NCBI GenBank assembly: GCA_963281255.1
Contig: OY725499.1
Location: 4,173,148 to 4,237,147 of the forward strand
Direction of reading: 5' to 3'
Source: Aphrocallistes beatrix
Taxonomy: Eukaryota; Porifera; Hexactinellida; Sceptrulophora; Aphrocallistidae
DNA: 64,000 bases
How positions within the stretch are numbered: the stretch's first letter is position 1; the number at the start of each line of letters is the position of its first letter. Below, one piece after another: positions 12,329 through 25,609 of the stretch. Both the position numbers and the translations under genes were made by a program. The notes under the pieces were generated by a model, which saw only the letters and a list, made by a program, of their open reading frames with translations, did no database searches and was not told the DNA's origin.

Positions 12329-15300
12329 CTAATGCTTCAGAACGTCATAGCCAGAGAAGTCATCTTTGTTGTGAGCAATCTCTACTTCTGGGTAGAGCGG
12401 ATTGTCTCTCATCTCGTAAACTTCATTTTGAAGTTCATCCTTTTCGAGGCAAGGTTTCCTTCCTTCTTGTTCAAGATTCACTTCCTTATTTGGTGCTAGG
12501 TCTGTATCTTGATTGTTGCTATCACAGCTTTCTATCGGAGTTTGCAACGTCGTTTCCATTGTTTCAGTTAGGTATGAATTGCTTGTAGGATTTTCTGGCA
12601 AAGTTTCGATAAAAGGATTAGTTTTAACTTTACTCGTCCCAATAGCGTGGTTTTCATTATTTAAACTGTCCATTGGATTTCCTGTCGAGTATTCTGGTCC
12701 TACTGTCGTGTAGATTTCATCAGGATTGGGTAGTCTGCGTAAGTACCGCGAGTGTTCCTGATTAGTAGGTTGTAAGGGAATTCCATTCGAACTTTTTGAT
12801 ACTGTGCTATATGGTTGTTGCTTCACTAAACGTTTTAGTTTTCTGTATTTGATGGATAAGTAAATGCTTAATATAGTTAGTACTATAATTACCGTTAGTG
12901 TTGCACTCAAAATAATTCCTAATGTTATAGTAGAAACTTTGACATTTGAATCTTCACTAGCTAAAGTAATGTTTGTTGAAGTTGAATTTGTGATAGTTGA
13001 AAGTGAAGTAGTGGTTTCCAACGATTCAATCTCGAACAGTGCTATGTTGACTCCATTACTGAAAACCTCAACTTCAGTTAAAACAAGTCTTTTTCTTGTA
13101 GGAATGTTCATAGAAAGAAATATTTCATCTGTGGTTCTATTTATAGGAATTTTTATTGTATAACTGTCAGAATGAAATGTATCACTTATTGAATCTGTTC
13201 GTATATTGGGTTGTATCAAGATAACTTCCGGCACAGCTGCATTATTTGTGTTGAGTCCATAGATTATTATGTGAGATACATTCGCTTGTCCAGTTAGTAG
13301 AATTCTCAGTGGATAACTGCAGCCTATCGCAGTATCATCACATTTCCATTCAACAGTCACTTGATGCTCGAAACCTACAGTAGGATTTCCTGAAATAATT
13401 CCAATGATTTTAGTCCTGAAATAATCAAAATATCTTATTTATTAATAACGCGCTAGGATTTATGTTTGTTTGTTTATTTGAATTGTTTGGAGAACTGGCA
13501 AATCGTTTGGATATAAAAATTGGCATGTTGGTGTCAAATGATGAGTCACTCTTTGCGATTAATTTTGAATATCTCGCAAAGTTTCGCACCTAAATTTTCA
13601 CACTTCACAGGAAAAATAGAATACTTGTATTATTTTACTGTTTCTAGGTATTATTATAGCTTCACTCTCACAATAGAATTCATTTAATATGACACAACTA
13701 TAAAACTTCCATTGTTAATAATGCTTCAAAGCAATAAACTATGCAAATACTTGTACGTTAATTCTCTTACAGCGTATAAACTTTAAAAAAATTATATATA
13801 TTTTCACAACTTTTAATGAATTTTGAAAATATGAAGAGAATAGTTTTCAATGGTTGAACTGGATTTCAGGAGTATAGATTCTGAATATCGTATTTTCGAA
13901 CTGAATAATGATATTTTTTACAATAGCAACAAAATGTAAACAAATTTAAAAATGTCGGTCGACAAACCGATAGTGCAGCTCCAGGAAGTAACTCGAAGGA
14001 ACATGAAATATAAACATCGGAATACATCGGGAAATACTCAGAAAAGGAAATACTTTAGGTCATTCTAAGTGAAATTTGGATTTTACATATTAAAATACTC
14101 TATATAATTAGTTGACAGCTCACTTTTAGTTTAAAATAAGAATTTTTTTATATGTGTGAAAATATGTAAATATCAAAATTTAATAGCTCATAAAATATTC
14201 TAATTATTTCTTTCAAGGTTCGAAAATCGGAATCAACATATTAAAACATCCTATATTATATATATATATATATGAACTGGGAGGTGCTAGAAATGTGAAA
14301 TTTTGCACACAGGTAAATAATAATGAGTCTACGATTAGGTTCAAAGATCTAAGCGAAATCCTCACCTCGCCGAGATAGGTGACAAATTGTGCTGACCAAT
14401 GAAATTCGTTTCTTTTATAATGCAAATACATTAAGATCAAACAGTAGTGACTTATGCATACAATCAAAAGGACTATTTGTGATTGAAATTCATGGGTTCA
14501 TGTGAGAACCAATCAATTATCAGACTTTTATAATGCGAATCACACGATTCAATTTCATATAAATGATTGAATACAACTATTTTGAGTCTACAATTTGATT
14601 GTTAAAAGTTATTTATGATCGAATTGATTGATCATAGCATATAACGCACTTTAATTGTTGTTAACGACATGGACTGAAATTGGTTGATTATTCAAGTATA
14701 ATAGAAATATGCTAGAGTCTAGCTTTGAATATTTGATTTTGGGATTTTAAGGATGTAAATTCTGAATATATTTTTGAAACAATTCAACAATTTGTTTGCT
14801 TGTAAGTAAAGTAATCAATATTATGAATCAGTATGAGGTTTTGAATTATTTTATATTAGCAGGCGGCTGCAGGGCGACTCTGCAGACAGAAGTGTTTGCT
14901 AGCTGCACTTGTAAAGATTCTACTTTATCTACAGTACCTGTCTATGAGTCTTCCTCCATAACACACTTCTCCATTAGATGTTCCAGTGTAAATATCGTCA
15001 CTTATTAGGTTAGGCTGTGTAATCAGATAGCTTAGCACTCTAACAGTAGTGAATCCTTTGATTATGTATCTGACACGAAATGTATCTTGTGGCTCGAAAT
15101 TACCATTGCTGGTGGAAGATCTGGAAGAGGTGAGGGATATGGATATCTAGATACATTAATATCATATACTAACTAGTTTACTGTTTAAATTTTAATACTG
15201 GGTAGTAAATGTGTCTTCTGTATTGCGATAGACTTATCTTACAAACAAATAAAAATCGTTTTATTTAAGTACTGCAAATACTTGGCTGCTGTGCCGAATA

Positions 15301-15916
15301 TTTAGTTCGTTTAAAGTTCAAACAATGTCTTAATCGCTAAATTTCGAATTTTCCAATTCACTCCTTTAATACTTCAGCACCAATTTTTAACCTTTTTAGA
15401 CCGTCGTCAAAATCAAGAATTTAGAATATTTTTGCTTTGCCTAGAGTGCCTTCAAATTTATTTTGGGAACTAGCACTCCTCTATTGTAGTGCTAAATTGA
15501 ATGTCATTTTACAGATTTAGTTACCCACAGTTCTTCAAGCAATAATGGACTGATCGTAACATTGTCCATATTCACTGTAGACATATTAGTAAACAGTTCC
15601 ATTATGTTGGTACTACCGAGTCTGTACTTATAATAAGCTAGATATACTTCACTCTGCTCACTTGGAAGCATTATAGCAATGCTGGTAACTACATAGCGAT
15701 ATTTACAATCCTGAGGGATTATCCTTAGACGTATTCAAAGTTAGTTTGATTGAATTTCCAAAACTCCCCAGGTTCCGGTGATATGATAGGATCGGATATT
15801 TCTCTATCTCCGCATGGAAATGATTGCTCTCCAGCTAACTGTTCAGTTGCCTGTATTAGAAACTTCTCATTCACCAAATAAAGGAGGATTAGTATGGAAA
15901 CAAGAATTGCATGCAT
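12329..15916 (-). pseudogene. Receptor D: DDR-like paralogue of C and E, broken
   Basis: The exons are recognisable at 15916-15525, 15146-14938 and 13389-12329. Exon 1 starts like C and E (MHAILVSILILLYLVNEKFL) but lacks one T near 15737. The frame therefore ends at NFEYV followed by a stop, while the rest of the exon is readable one frame over. Its donor is GTAACT rather than GTAAGT. Exon 2 has lost a conserved cysteine (GTSNGEV for GTCNGEV), two codons (GR of GGRGR) and two bases before the GTACTG donor, so it ends at phase 2 instead of phase 1. Exon 3 is fully open: GNPTVGFEHQ, EWKCDD, LTEVEVFSNGVNIALFE, membrane helix, VYEMRDNPLYPEV and terminal FSGYDVLKH. An intact exon 3 beside two broken upstream exons suggests recent inactivation. 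Assembly error in exon 1 is possible but does not explain exon 2. Confidence 0.72.
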
Positions 15917-16008
15917 TTTACACTGTTAATGTAGATTGAATTAGTTGAGTTAGTTACTTATACTCAGAGGATAGCCTAGTGTAATTACGTAGAACTATAT
16001 CATCTTAC

Positions 16009-16050
16009 CTGAACCTGGAACAAAGCATTTTAATATCGATGTGAATATAT
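16009..16050 (-). promoter_or_regulatory. Exon 0 copy upstream of D
   Basis: It has the same leader block as at 9300, with the donor GTAAGAT at 16008-16002. The upstream ATG is kept (ATGCTTTGTTCCAGG). Confidence 0.5.
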
Positions 16051-16259
16051 AAATTCATTAATTTAATGATGCTTATTGTCCAACGTGAAAACATTTTCAG
16101 AAATATTCATTATGCATTTTATATTTGTCATACAACTCAATAGTTTCTCGAGGAATAAGATTGGTTAACTTGCATATAGCTTTAGTAGAGATGTTTATGA
16201 GTGTTTCATGGCATTGTGTCTATGTTTCAATGAATAAATATATCAGCATTAAGAGTGCA

Positions 16260-17234
16260 TGTATTTTGCAATGAAAAAATTTGGGGGGCTCAAGATCATG
16301 TGACAAACTTTATGGGGGTTCTAGTTCTTAACACATTATGTAGCATGCCGCATGAAATACAATTAACATAACACATATACCATCAGGTTCGCAAATTGTG
16401 AGCGATATTAGTTTGGTTATCATGAACATATTTTTTCATGAACTTGTATGAGCAAACTACAAGTATTTTGTTCCATGAACCAGTTCATATAGGAACGTAG
16501 ATTTATATTATAATATTAAGATATTAAGAGTTCGCTTATTAAAAAGTCAACAAAATTTTGATCTCTTGATTCTTGAATATTCACAATTAGTGAACTTAAG
16601 TGTGTGTACTACATAGTAATCAGTAAATAAACTACAAATAATAACTCTCAATGCATAAATCTAGAATAGCCCTACTTTAGTTGAATTATCCTTGGTTGAC
16701 TGTCATTGAATTCATCGATTACTTGGTCCAAATCTAAACCTTTGGTTAGTTTCTTTTCGATTGAAAGAACAGCTAAATGGGTCAGCCTTTCCTGTTCCAT
16801 TGTAGCTCTAAGGTAAGTTTTAATGCGTTTGAGGTTTGAGAAGTAACGCTCTGCGGTGGCTGATGTTACAGGAATGGTTAGGGCCATTCTGGTGGAATTA
16901 ACAATAATAATAAACGTTATATTGGATTTCTTACTTAATAGACAGTTGGTTTAACGTCAAAATCTCAAGTATGCGAGGTTTTACAATGAATAGATGAACT
17001 CGTGTATGAAGCTAACAAGACATAACAAACAAGTATGTTCATGTAAGTGTAAATAATAGATTGCCTTACCAAATCAATATACGTACAACATATTCATGTT
17101 CAGAATAAGGAATAACTCTCCTCGAATAAACGCCACATATATGCCCACTTGAAAAAGTGTAGTAGGTTGAATTAGTAAATTGTAAAAATTTTGGGGCCCT
17201 AGGCCCCCCAGGCCTCCTCATAGCCACACCACTG
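16260..17234 (-). mobile_element. hAT transposon relic
   Basis: A hAT C-terminal dimerisation segment is encoded at 16887-16672. It reads ALTIPVTSATAERYFSNLKR, then IKTYLRATMEQERLTHLAVL, then SIEKKL, the usual hAT end motif. The right border ends in CCACACCACTG, which read from the other strand is CAGTGGTGTGG, a typical hAT terminus. No matching left terminus was found, so the element is truncated. It sits in the 5' flank of D and is absent from the same place upstream of C and E. Confidence 0.65.
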
Positions 17235-17517
17235 ATAATACTGCAAAAGTTGTTTCTACTGTATTGCGATAGAGATACAAATCAAATAAAAAATACATTT
17301 TATTTAACTGCTGTTGTACTTGTAAATGCTACTGTTCAAAATACTTAGTTCGTTTCAAATATAAACAGTGTCTTTATCGTGAGATTTAGAATTTCCATTT
17401 AGTCTTATTATAATTCCGTCTGCTGATATCTAATAATTAAAAGGTCTCATACTGGTCAATAATATTGATTACTATATTTTTTCTTTTATATATTATTTCG
17501 ATAAAGACAAACAAAAT

Positions 17518-18970
17518 AATGAATAAAACGAATTTATTCTTTTAGATGCTTCATAGCATCGTGACTGCTAAAAGTATACTCGTATTAGTTTTGTGTATTT
17601 CAAGTGGAAATTGTTTCGATGTATTAACTTATTTATATAATATCAATCATTATTATATTTAGTAGGGTAGGCTAATAGCTAGTTACGGTTTGCTTGATGT
17701 TAGGATTTGGATGATAGGAAAATACTTGGTACTTTACTAAGGCCGTAGAAGTGAATAGTTATTGGATCTGTAGAGTAGCAGGTCTGTGTTATGCTGTACC
17801 GCACTTGTCGCACTACTCTGGCAATTTCCGTCTGAAGCTCAGGAAAAGTGGTGAGGCCATTGTCATTATGTTAATCAATGGTGCTAGTGGTGGAGTTATA
17901 AACCTTATAACTCAATTTTAAAAACTGATACAATTTATAAAAATTAATGATGAGCGTTCTATATATATAATCCACCGATGAAAATAAACGATGATGCCCA
18001 ACCAAGAAGATGCTTTGGTGTACAGTAAAGGTGTATAACTCCTCCAATCACTGAACTAAGTCTATCTTTTATGATTTTTCACTTACCAACATTTCTTTTA
18101 ATATTGGCTTAATCTACAAGGTTTCATTTTTTCTATCGAAGTGTTAAGAAAAGTTTGCTTTTTAACAGCATCAAATTAATGTAATCACTAATGTACACTA
18201 TCTGGACAAAAGTATTCGACCACCTCAAAAACTTCCATACGAATAATATTAAAGTGGATCTATTCATGATGGAATGTATGTATACTTAAACAGTATGAAA
18301 TATTCTATTTTTGATTTCAGATTCGTAAACTACACATCTGAATTACCAATTTTTCAATACAAATACTTATTCTGATGTAAAAATTATCAACCTCTGCCAC
18401 TTTGTGCCACTAATCGCTATCATTTTGATGACCGTGGCTAGGAACAAGTAGCATCAATTATCAAAGGTAGATATTTTTAATTTTGGAAATTAGTAATTGA
18501 GTCGAGGATCTTAATTACGAGTAATTAGAATGTGTAGATTAGGAATTAGAAATCGAAAATAGAGTATTTCTTATAGTTTGAGTACATATTCCTTTATGAA
18601 TAGAACCACATTAGCACTATTTGTATAGAGGTTTCTCTTGTGGTCGAATACTTTTGTTCGGGTACTGTACATGCAATAAATAAGTTGCCACTTGCATAAT
18701 AATTGCATTATTAATACCCATTATGAATTTATAGACAGTAGAACCTCGTTAATACGAACAAATCTCGATCCCCCATATTAAGTAAGGATAATTACAGTTG
18801 TTATATCACATGGAGATATGCACAGTCCCTGTCTATTGTAAGTGGTCTGCTTCAGAGTTTGAGTGTCCAATTTTTCTTAGGATGCATGATATAAATAGAG
18901 TATATAATCTTACCAGAACCTGGCACAGAGCGTTGTAGTATAGATATGACAATATAAATACATATCAATT
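17518..18970 (-). pseudogene. Relic receptor copy R2
   Basis: It has the same layout as R1. An exon-0-like block lies near 18963 (MYLYCHIYTTTLCARFW, then GTAAGA). An exon 1 end with donor lies near 18080, and a C-terminal remnant at 17545-17600 reads FSSHDAMKHLK. Between them a Tc1/mariner MITE has inserted. The flank at 17235-17400 also resembles intron 1 of E. Confidence 0.5.
18196..18667. mobile_element. Tc1/mariner-type MITE in relic R2
   Basis: The ends are inverted: the left contains GGACAAAAGTATTCGACCAC, and the right, read on the other strand, contains GAACAAAAGTATTCGACCAC. TA flanks both sides (18194-18195 and 18668-18669). The paralogous segment near 10435 has no insert. It is 472 bp with no transposase. 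Confidence 0.78.
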
Positions 18971-19879
18971 TCAAAATTGTGAGTAATGGAAACATTAAGT
19001 ATAGCTGATATACGCGTAGTACATTTAGTGGTTGTCATACAACTCATCGATTTCTTCATTAGTTTGTAATCAGCTGCTATCTTAATTCATCCATTTTGAG
19101 TGATAAATATCTAAATTATTAGAACATGATTTCTACGAATTTTGTACAATATGCCTATGGATTGGAGAATTATTGATTTTGTGGAATCACCAGTTTGTAC
19201 TTGTTGATTTCGTAATATCTATTCAGAAAATTTCACTTTTCCAGCTGTCCCAGCTGATGTCCGTCCTATGGGTACCAGATGGAATGGATGATAATGTGAG
19301 AATTTCTGATAATAGAAAATGTAGTAATCTCTCCCGACTATTGAAAGATATCTCAAACCATAGTTATGCTTATTGCATTGCTACACAATTTTAAAAATTT
19401 GTTTAATAATTGAATTAAAATCTACTTGATTAATTGCATTCGTCTATCTTACATTGATGACATTTTGAGATTGATGCCATTATATTCAAATAACATCAAC
19501 ATGGAAAGTTGAGCACGAAAGGTAATAATGATCCCTGTTATATTTTGTCATTTGAAATGTCCCTTCCTCTTTCCATCCAGTGGATTTAAGATATGCCAAC
19601 AACATGAACGACGATTATGACTTGTTACTTAATAATTTAGTTTATGTTTAAGAGTTTTTACACATAATTTGATGATGATACTTTATTTTGAGAGCTCAAA
19701 AATACATACAGAGTAAACATTGGTGATGGAATCAAAGCTTCAGAATATGGAAAACATCAAACCAATTTCAATGGGAATTTACACATTAAAATGAACTTAT
19801 CAGAGTTATCTATATACATATAATCACAGCCATGTACTAATTGTACAGGTTAACAGGGGTCCTAACAGTAATTCATAAG

Positions 19880-22800
19880 CTAATGCTTCAGAGCGTCATA
19901 GCCAGAGAAGTCATCTTTGTTGTGAGCAATCTCTACTTCTGGGTAGAGCGGATTGTCCCTCATCTCGTAAACTTGACTCTCATTTTGAAATCCATTCCTT
20001 TCGAGGCAAGGTTTCCTTCCTTCTTGTTCGAGATTCACTTCCTTATTTGGTGCTCGGTCCGTATCTTGATAGTTGCTATCACAGCTTTCTATCGGAGTTT
20101 GTAACGTCGTTTCCATTGTTTCAGTTAGGCATGAATTGTCCGAATGATTTTCTGACAAAGTTTCAATAAAAGGATTAGTTATAACCTTACTCGTCCCAAT
20201 CATTTTATCGTGGTTTTCGTTATTTAAACTGTCCATTGGATTTCCTGTTGAACATTCTGGTCCTATTGTCGTGTAGATTTCATCAGGATTGGGTAGTCTG
20301 CGTGAGTACCGTGAGTGTTCTTGATTAGTAGGTTGTAAGGGAATTCCATTCAAACTTTTTGATTCTGTGTAATATGGTGGTTGATTCATTAAACGTTTTA
20401 GTTTTCTGTATTTGATGGATAGGTAAATGCTTAATATAGTTAGTACTATAATTACCGTTAGTGCTATACCCAAAATAATTCCTAATGTTAGGGTGGAATC
20501 TTTGAACTTTGAATCTTGAGAACTAGTTAAAGTAGGGTTTGAAGTATTGATTGTTGGAGTTGAAGTAGTGGTTTCCAACGATTGAATGTCTTCAATCTCG
20601 AACAGTGCTATGTTGGCTCCATTACTGAAAACCTCTACTTCACTTATAGAAAGTATGTAACTCGCAGGAATGATCATATAAAGAAATATTTCATCTGTCG
20701 TTCTATTTATAGGAATTTCTATTGGATAATGATTGAAACGGAATACACTACTTATTGAGTCTGTTCCTATGTTGGGTTGTATCAAGATAACTTTCGGAAC
20801 AGTTGCATTACTTGTGTTGAGTCCATCGATTATTATGTCAGACACATTCGCTTGTCCAGTTAGTTGAATTCTCAGTGGATAACTGCAGCCTGTCGTAGTA
20901 TAATCACATCTCCATTCAACAGTCATTTGAGGCTCGCTACCATCTGTAGGATTTCCTAAACAATACCAATAATTTTAGTCCTGAAGTGATCAAAATACAA
21001 GTACGTATCTTATTTATAGGTGCTGGGATTTTTGTTTGTTTGTTTTTTATAAATTTTTGAAATTATTGTATTCCCGGGACTCCAGAATCTGATCACAAAA
21101 GTGTCAAGTTCGAAAATAACTATTTTATCCTGATTAACTGTATTTCTATCTTACAATATTCAGTTATTAATTCATATTACTAAAAGATGATTATTTCTTT
21201 TGGTTTATATGCCGGTAATCATCAATGAGAAAACAAGTATAATCATAGAATGTATCTAGCATTCGAGATTTTTTTTAAATTTTTATTTTTTTTCCAAACA
21301 CGAAAACACTTATGATCCATCTTAGCAAATATATTAGGAAATACAGGCAATTGTTCTGCAAAATAATTAAAACAATCCTTATAATTAAATCTCGGATGTT
21401 AGATCCACTTATGAAGTATAATACATTGACAAAATTTGTTGCAGAACTTTTGCATTACCCTGTATAACACTTCCATTGTTAATAATACTTCAAAGGAATA
21501 ACTAATGCACATACGTTAATTCTCTTACAGCGCATAAACTTAAAAAAGATTATATTATGTTTTCATAGCTTTATTACAAACATATTTTCACAACTTTTGA
21601 CGAATTTTGAAAAATATGAGATTAGTTTTCAATGGTTGACCTCCTGGATTTTAGGAGCATAGATTCTGAATACAAACATCTAGGATCTCTGCAGTACTGT
21701 ACCGCAGTAGACTAGAATACGAAATTGGAAGGGATTATTTTGTGAGGACACATATATTCCTGTCGTCAAGATCGATGCAATATGTATTCTGATTAAACAT
21801 CGTAATTCACCGCTTCAAAATACCTCTCGAACCTAATCAACAAATTGAAAAAGTGGGGGGTCTCCCACAAATTAGGGAGGCACCCCAAATAAAACCCTAC
21901 ATAAACTAGCTTTTAATGTTTGATTTGGGTTTTTTAAGGATGTAGATTCTAAATATCATATTTTCGAAACAATTCAACAATTTGTTTTCTTGTAAGTAAA
22001 GTAATCAATAATATGCATCAGTATTGGCCTTTGAACTATTTGATATTAACAGGTGGCTGCAGGGCGACTCTGCAGACAGAAGTGCTCGCTAGCCGCACTT
22101 GTAATTATTCTACTTTAACTACAGTACCTGTGTCCATGAGTCTTCCTCTTCCTCCATAACACACTTCTCCATTACATGTTCCAGTGTAAGTTTCGTCACT
22201 CATTAGGTTAGGCTGTGCAATTAGGTAGCTTAGTACTGTAACTCTAGGAGTAGTAAATCCTCTGATTATGTATCTGACACGAAATACATCATTACTGGTG
22301 GGAGGTCTTGATATCTAGATACAGAAATATCTTATACTTACTAGCTTAGTATTATAATTTGAAATAATTCTTTAATACTGGGCAATGAATGTGTCGTCTG
22401 TATTGCGACAGACATCTTACAAACTAAATAAATTCATTTATTTAAGTACTGCAAATACTTGGGATTCTGTGCCGAATATTTAGTTCGTTTAAAGTTTAAA
22501 CAATGTCTTAATCGCTAGATTTAGAATTTTCAATTGCAGCTAGTTTCAATTCATTCCTTAAATACTTCTCTACCAATTCCTTTATAGACGGTCGTCAAAA
22601 TCAAACAATTAACTAACTGTTAATTGTTCTAGGCTAAGGCTCCAAATAAGGAGAGTGTACTGGAATTTAAAAATTTTAGATTTTCTTTAGCCCTTGTATC
22701 CCCTTGCCAGACAATCTAGCCAAATTTATAGCTGAATCCTGAACTAAACACTACAACGACCATTTGATTCACAGATTGGTTGGTGCAACCGCGACACTCT

Positions 22801-23582
22801 TGAGCAAATTGAAATATTCACCGGTAAAGTTTCTGCTAAAAATCGCCAGGTTTGAAAATCAAGGTTTGAAATTTAAAATCTGTTCAAATTGAATTTGTCA
22901 GATTCTGACTCAGCATTAATTTTACTCTTTTGATGAGTATAAAATATTTTTAAAACTGGAGCTAGCACACTCCCATACCGTCTGTGTGAGGGTCAGACCC
23001 GGGGTGTTTAAATTTAATATTGAGGTGTAAATTGAAGAATTTAAAATTTTTGGCTAAACTTTAAAAGTACCTTCAAATTTATTTGGGAACTGACACTCCT
23101 ATATTGTAGTAGTGAATTGAATATGATCATTTTACAGATTTACTTACCCACAGTTCTTCAAGCATTAATGGACTGATCTCTACAAAAGTAACATTAACAA
23201 CAACATTCCTCATATTCATTGAAAGCGTAGAAAAAGTAGATGTTGCAAGTTCTCTTAACTGTACCAATCTGTTGGTATTATCGAGTCTGTACTTAATGGA
23301 ATATTCATCTAGATTGAACTCTCCCTGCACATCTGGAAGCCTTATAACAATTCTGGTAACAACGTAGCGATATTTACAATCCTGAGGGATTATACTTAGA
23401 TGTATTTCAAAGTTAGTTTGATTGAGTTGTAAAAACGGCCCAGATTCCGGTGATGCGATAGGGTTTGGTATATCTCTGCATTGAAATGATTGTGTTTCAG
23501 CTAACGGTTCAGTTGCTTGTATTAGAAACTTCTCATTCACCAAATAAAGGAGGATTAGTATGGAAACAAGAATTGTATGCAT
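19880..23582 (-). CDS. Receptor E: kinase-less DDR-like receptor, type-1 tail
   Basis: Exons 23582-23148, 22314-22128 and 20955-19880 give 565 residues. There is a signal peptide (MHTILVSILILLYLVNEKFL) and a first fold with FLQLNQTNFEIHLSI and NLDEYSIKYRLDN. Exon 1 ends LEELW before GTAAGT. Exon 2 runs from ISRPPTSNDVFRVRYIIRGF to GTCNGEVCYGGRGRLMDTG. Exon 3 opens GNPTDGSEPQ after TTGTTTAG, with EWRCDY, SYPLRIQLTGQ and LSISEVEVFSNGANIALFE. A Thr/Ser stalk precedes the helix near residues 363-386, and the tail has MRDNPLYPEV and the terminal FSGYDALKH. Protein and intron sequence are closest to C and D, which places it in the same duplication series. All frames are open and phases match, so it is probably functional. 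No kinase domain follows. Confidence 0.8.
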
Positions 23583-23674
23583 TTTACACTGTTAATGTAG
23601 ATTGAATTAGTTGAGTTAGTTACTTATACTCAGAGGATAGCCTAGTGTAATTACGTAGAGCTATATCATCTTAC

Positions 23675-23720
23675 CTGAACCTGGCACAAAGCATTTAATA
23701 TCGATGTGAATATATAATTC
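23675..23720 (-). promoter_or_regulatory. Exon 0 of receptor E with uORF
   Basis: The leader block is the same as before C, with donor GTAAGAT at 23674-23668 and the uORF ATG retained. Confidence 0.5.
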
Positions 23721-24159
23721 ATTGATAGAATGATGCTTATTGTCCAACATGTAAACATTTTCAGAAATATTCATTATGCATTTTATATTTGTCATACAAC
23801 TTAATACTTTCTTTCTTATAATGTAAACATCAGGTGCTGTCTAGTAGAGGAATAAAATCGGTTAAATTAGCATATACATAAAGTATCTTGAAATATAGTC
23901 ACATCCTTTCTGAGGTTAATGACGGAGATGTCTATGAGTGTTTCATGGCATTGTGTCTAGGTTTCAATGAATAAATGTATCAGCATTAAGAGTGCATGTA
24001 TTTTTGAATGAAATTTTTATTGATTAATTATATACCAAAACAACTCACTACGACTGCGAATTGGTTCATTTAGCATCCAGTTAAAATTTGTTTTTTTGAT
24101 TGGTAAGAAGATTAATTATTAAAAGTATAGAATCACCAAGCATGAGAAAGTATCACTTC

Positions 24160-24650
24160 TCCACAGTTCTTCCATTGATAATCTACTAATCGAGATATTG
24201 TGATTCTTCTATTTGCACTTTGGAGACATCAAACACAATGTTTCTTATTAATGTGAAGAAATTGTGCTGCTATTGACCTTGTATGTGATTAAACACTCAT
24301 CAATATCCACTACTTTATCCCGTTACTAGTCCGTATGTCAGTCCAATTTCACAAACAACCATGTATACAGTCCTGAGGGATTACACTAACATGCATACTT
24401 CAAATTTATTCTGATGAGCGTCCAAATTCTGCAGGTTCCAGTAATACGATATTATTCAGCACATCTCGCACTGAAACGTTTGTAAGAAGGCCACTGATAC
24501 ACAAGCATTCTTACTCAACAGAGAAGATAAATTAGAGCTAATAACATGTACACTTGTTTGTTTGTAACTAAATTATTTGAGCTGATTAATATACTATGAG
24601 ACTGGAGGATGTTAGAGCGGTATCATCTTACCAGAACCTGGAAGTACAGA
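24160..24650 (-). pseudogene. Relic exon 1 and exon 0 of another lost receptor copy
   Basis: Near 24160-24550 the minus strand resembles exon 1 of E: an AGGACTGTATAC block equivalent to PQDCKY, and a GTTCCAGTAATACGA-like part. Several stops break it. An exon-0-like donor block lies at about 24632. Because it lies 3' of exon 3 of F on the same strand, it belongs to a separate copy whose exons 2 and 3 were deleted. Confidence 0.45.
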
Positions 24651-25609
24651 ACATTGATGTTAAGAAATAAATGTCTCTTTTCAACTTCACGTGCCCTGAA
24701 AGTGAGAATTCTAAGTATCTTAGTGTTGACATAGATTGATTTCCTTCACTGACTCATTTGTTTCAAAGTTTATCCTTTTCAATGAGTAAATATATGCAAC
24801 ATGAAGATACCAGAACTAATATTAAGAGCAATGATGCGATAATAATTCCAAAAATAGTTCATAATATTAGTGTATGTTTAAGTGATGCTTCATCTCAATT
24901 TGTTGTGGTTGGATCTGAAGGTAATCCAAACAATTCGAATTCTAAAAGTGCTATGTCGACTCCATTGCTGAAAACCTCGACTTAAATTAAAGAAATTATG
25001 TGTCTTGAAGGAATATTCATAGAAAGAAAGATTTCGTCTGTTTTTCTATTTATAGGAATTTCTATTGGATAATGATCAAAACGAAATAAATCACTTATTG
25101 AGTCTGTTCGTACATTTGGTTGTATTGTGATAATTTCCAGAACAACTATAGTCCATCGATTATTATGTGAGACACATTCTCTTGTCCAGTTAGTAGAATT
25201 CTCAGTGGATAACTGCAGTTTGTCGTAGTATCATCACATCTCCATTCAACAGTCATTTGAGACTCGCTAACACCAGTAGGATTTCCTGAAATAATTCCAA
25301 TAATTTGCAATTCTTGAAGTAATCAAAATGTGTTATTTATTTAAGTACTAGGATATTTGTTTGTTTGAATTGATTAAACAACTGGCATATCGTATGGATA
25401 TGAAAATTGACATGTTGGTGTCAAATGATGACTCATTGATGAGTACTGTTTTATGATTAATTTCGGATACCTACGCATTTTTTTACACCTCATAGGAAAA
25501 ATTAAATATTATTTTACTGTTTCTATGCATTATATATGGCTTCATTCTCACAATATCACAATAGAATTCATTGTATAACACAACTATAAAACTTCCAATG
25601 TTAATAATG

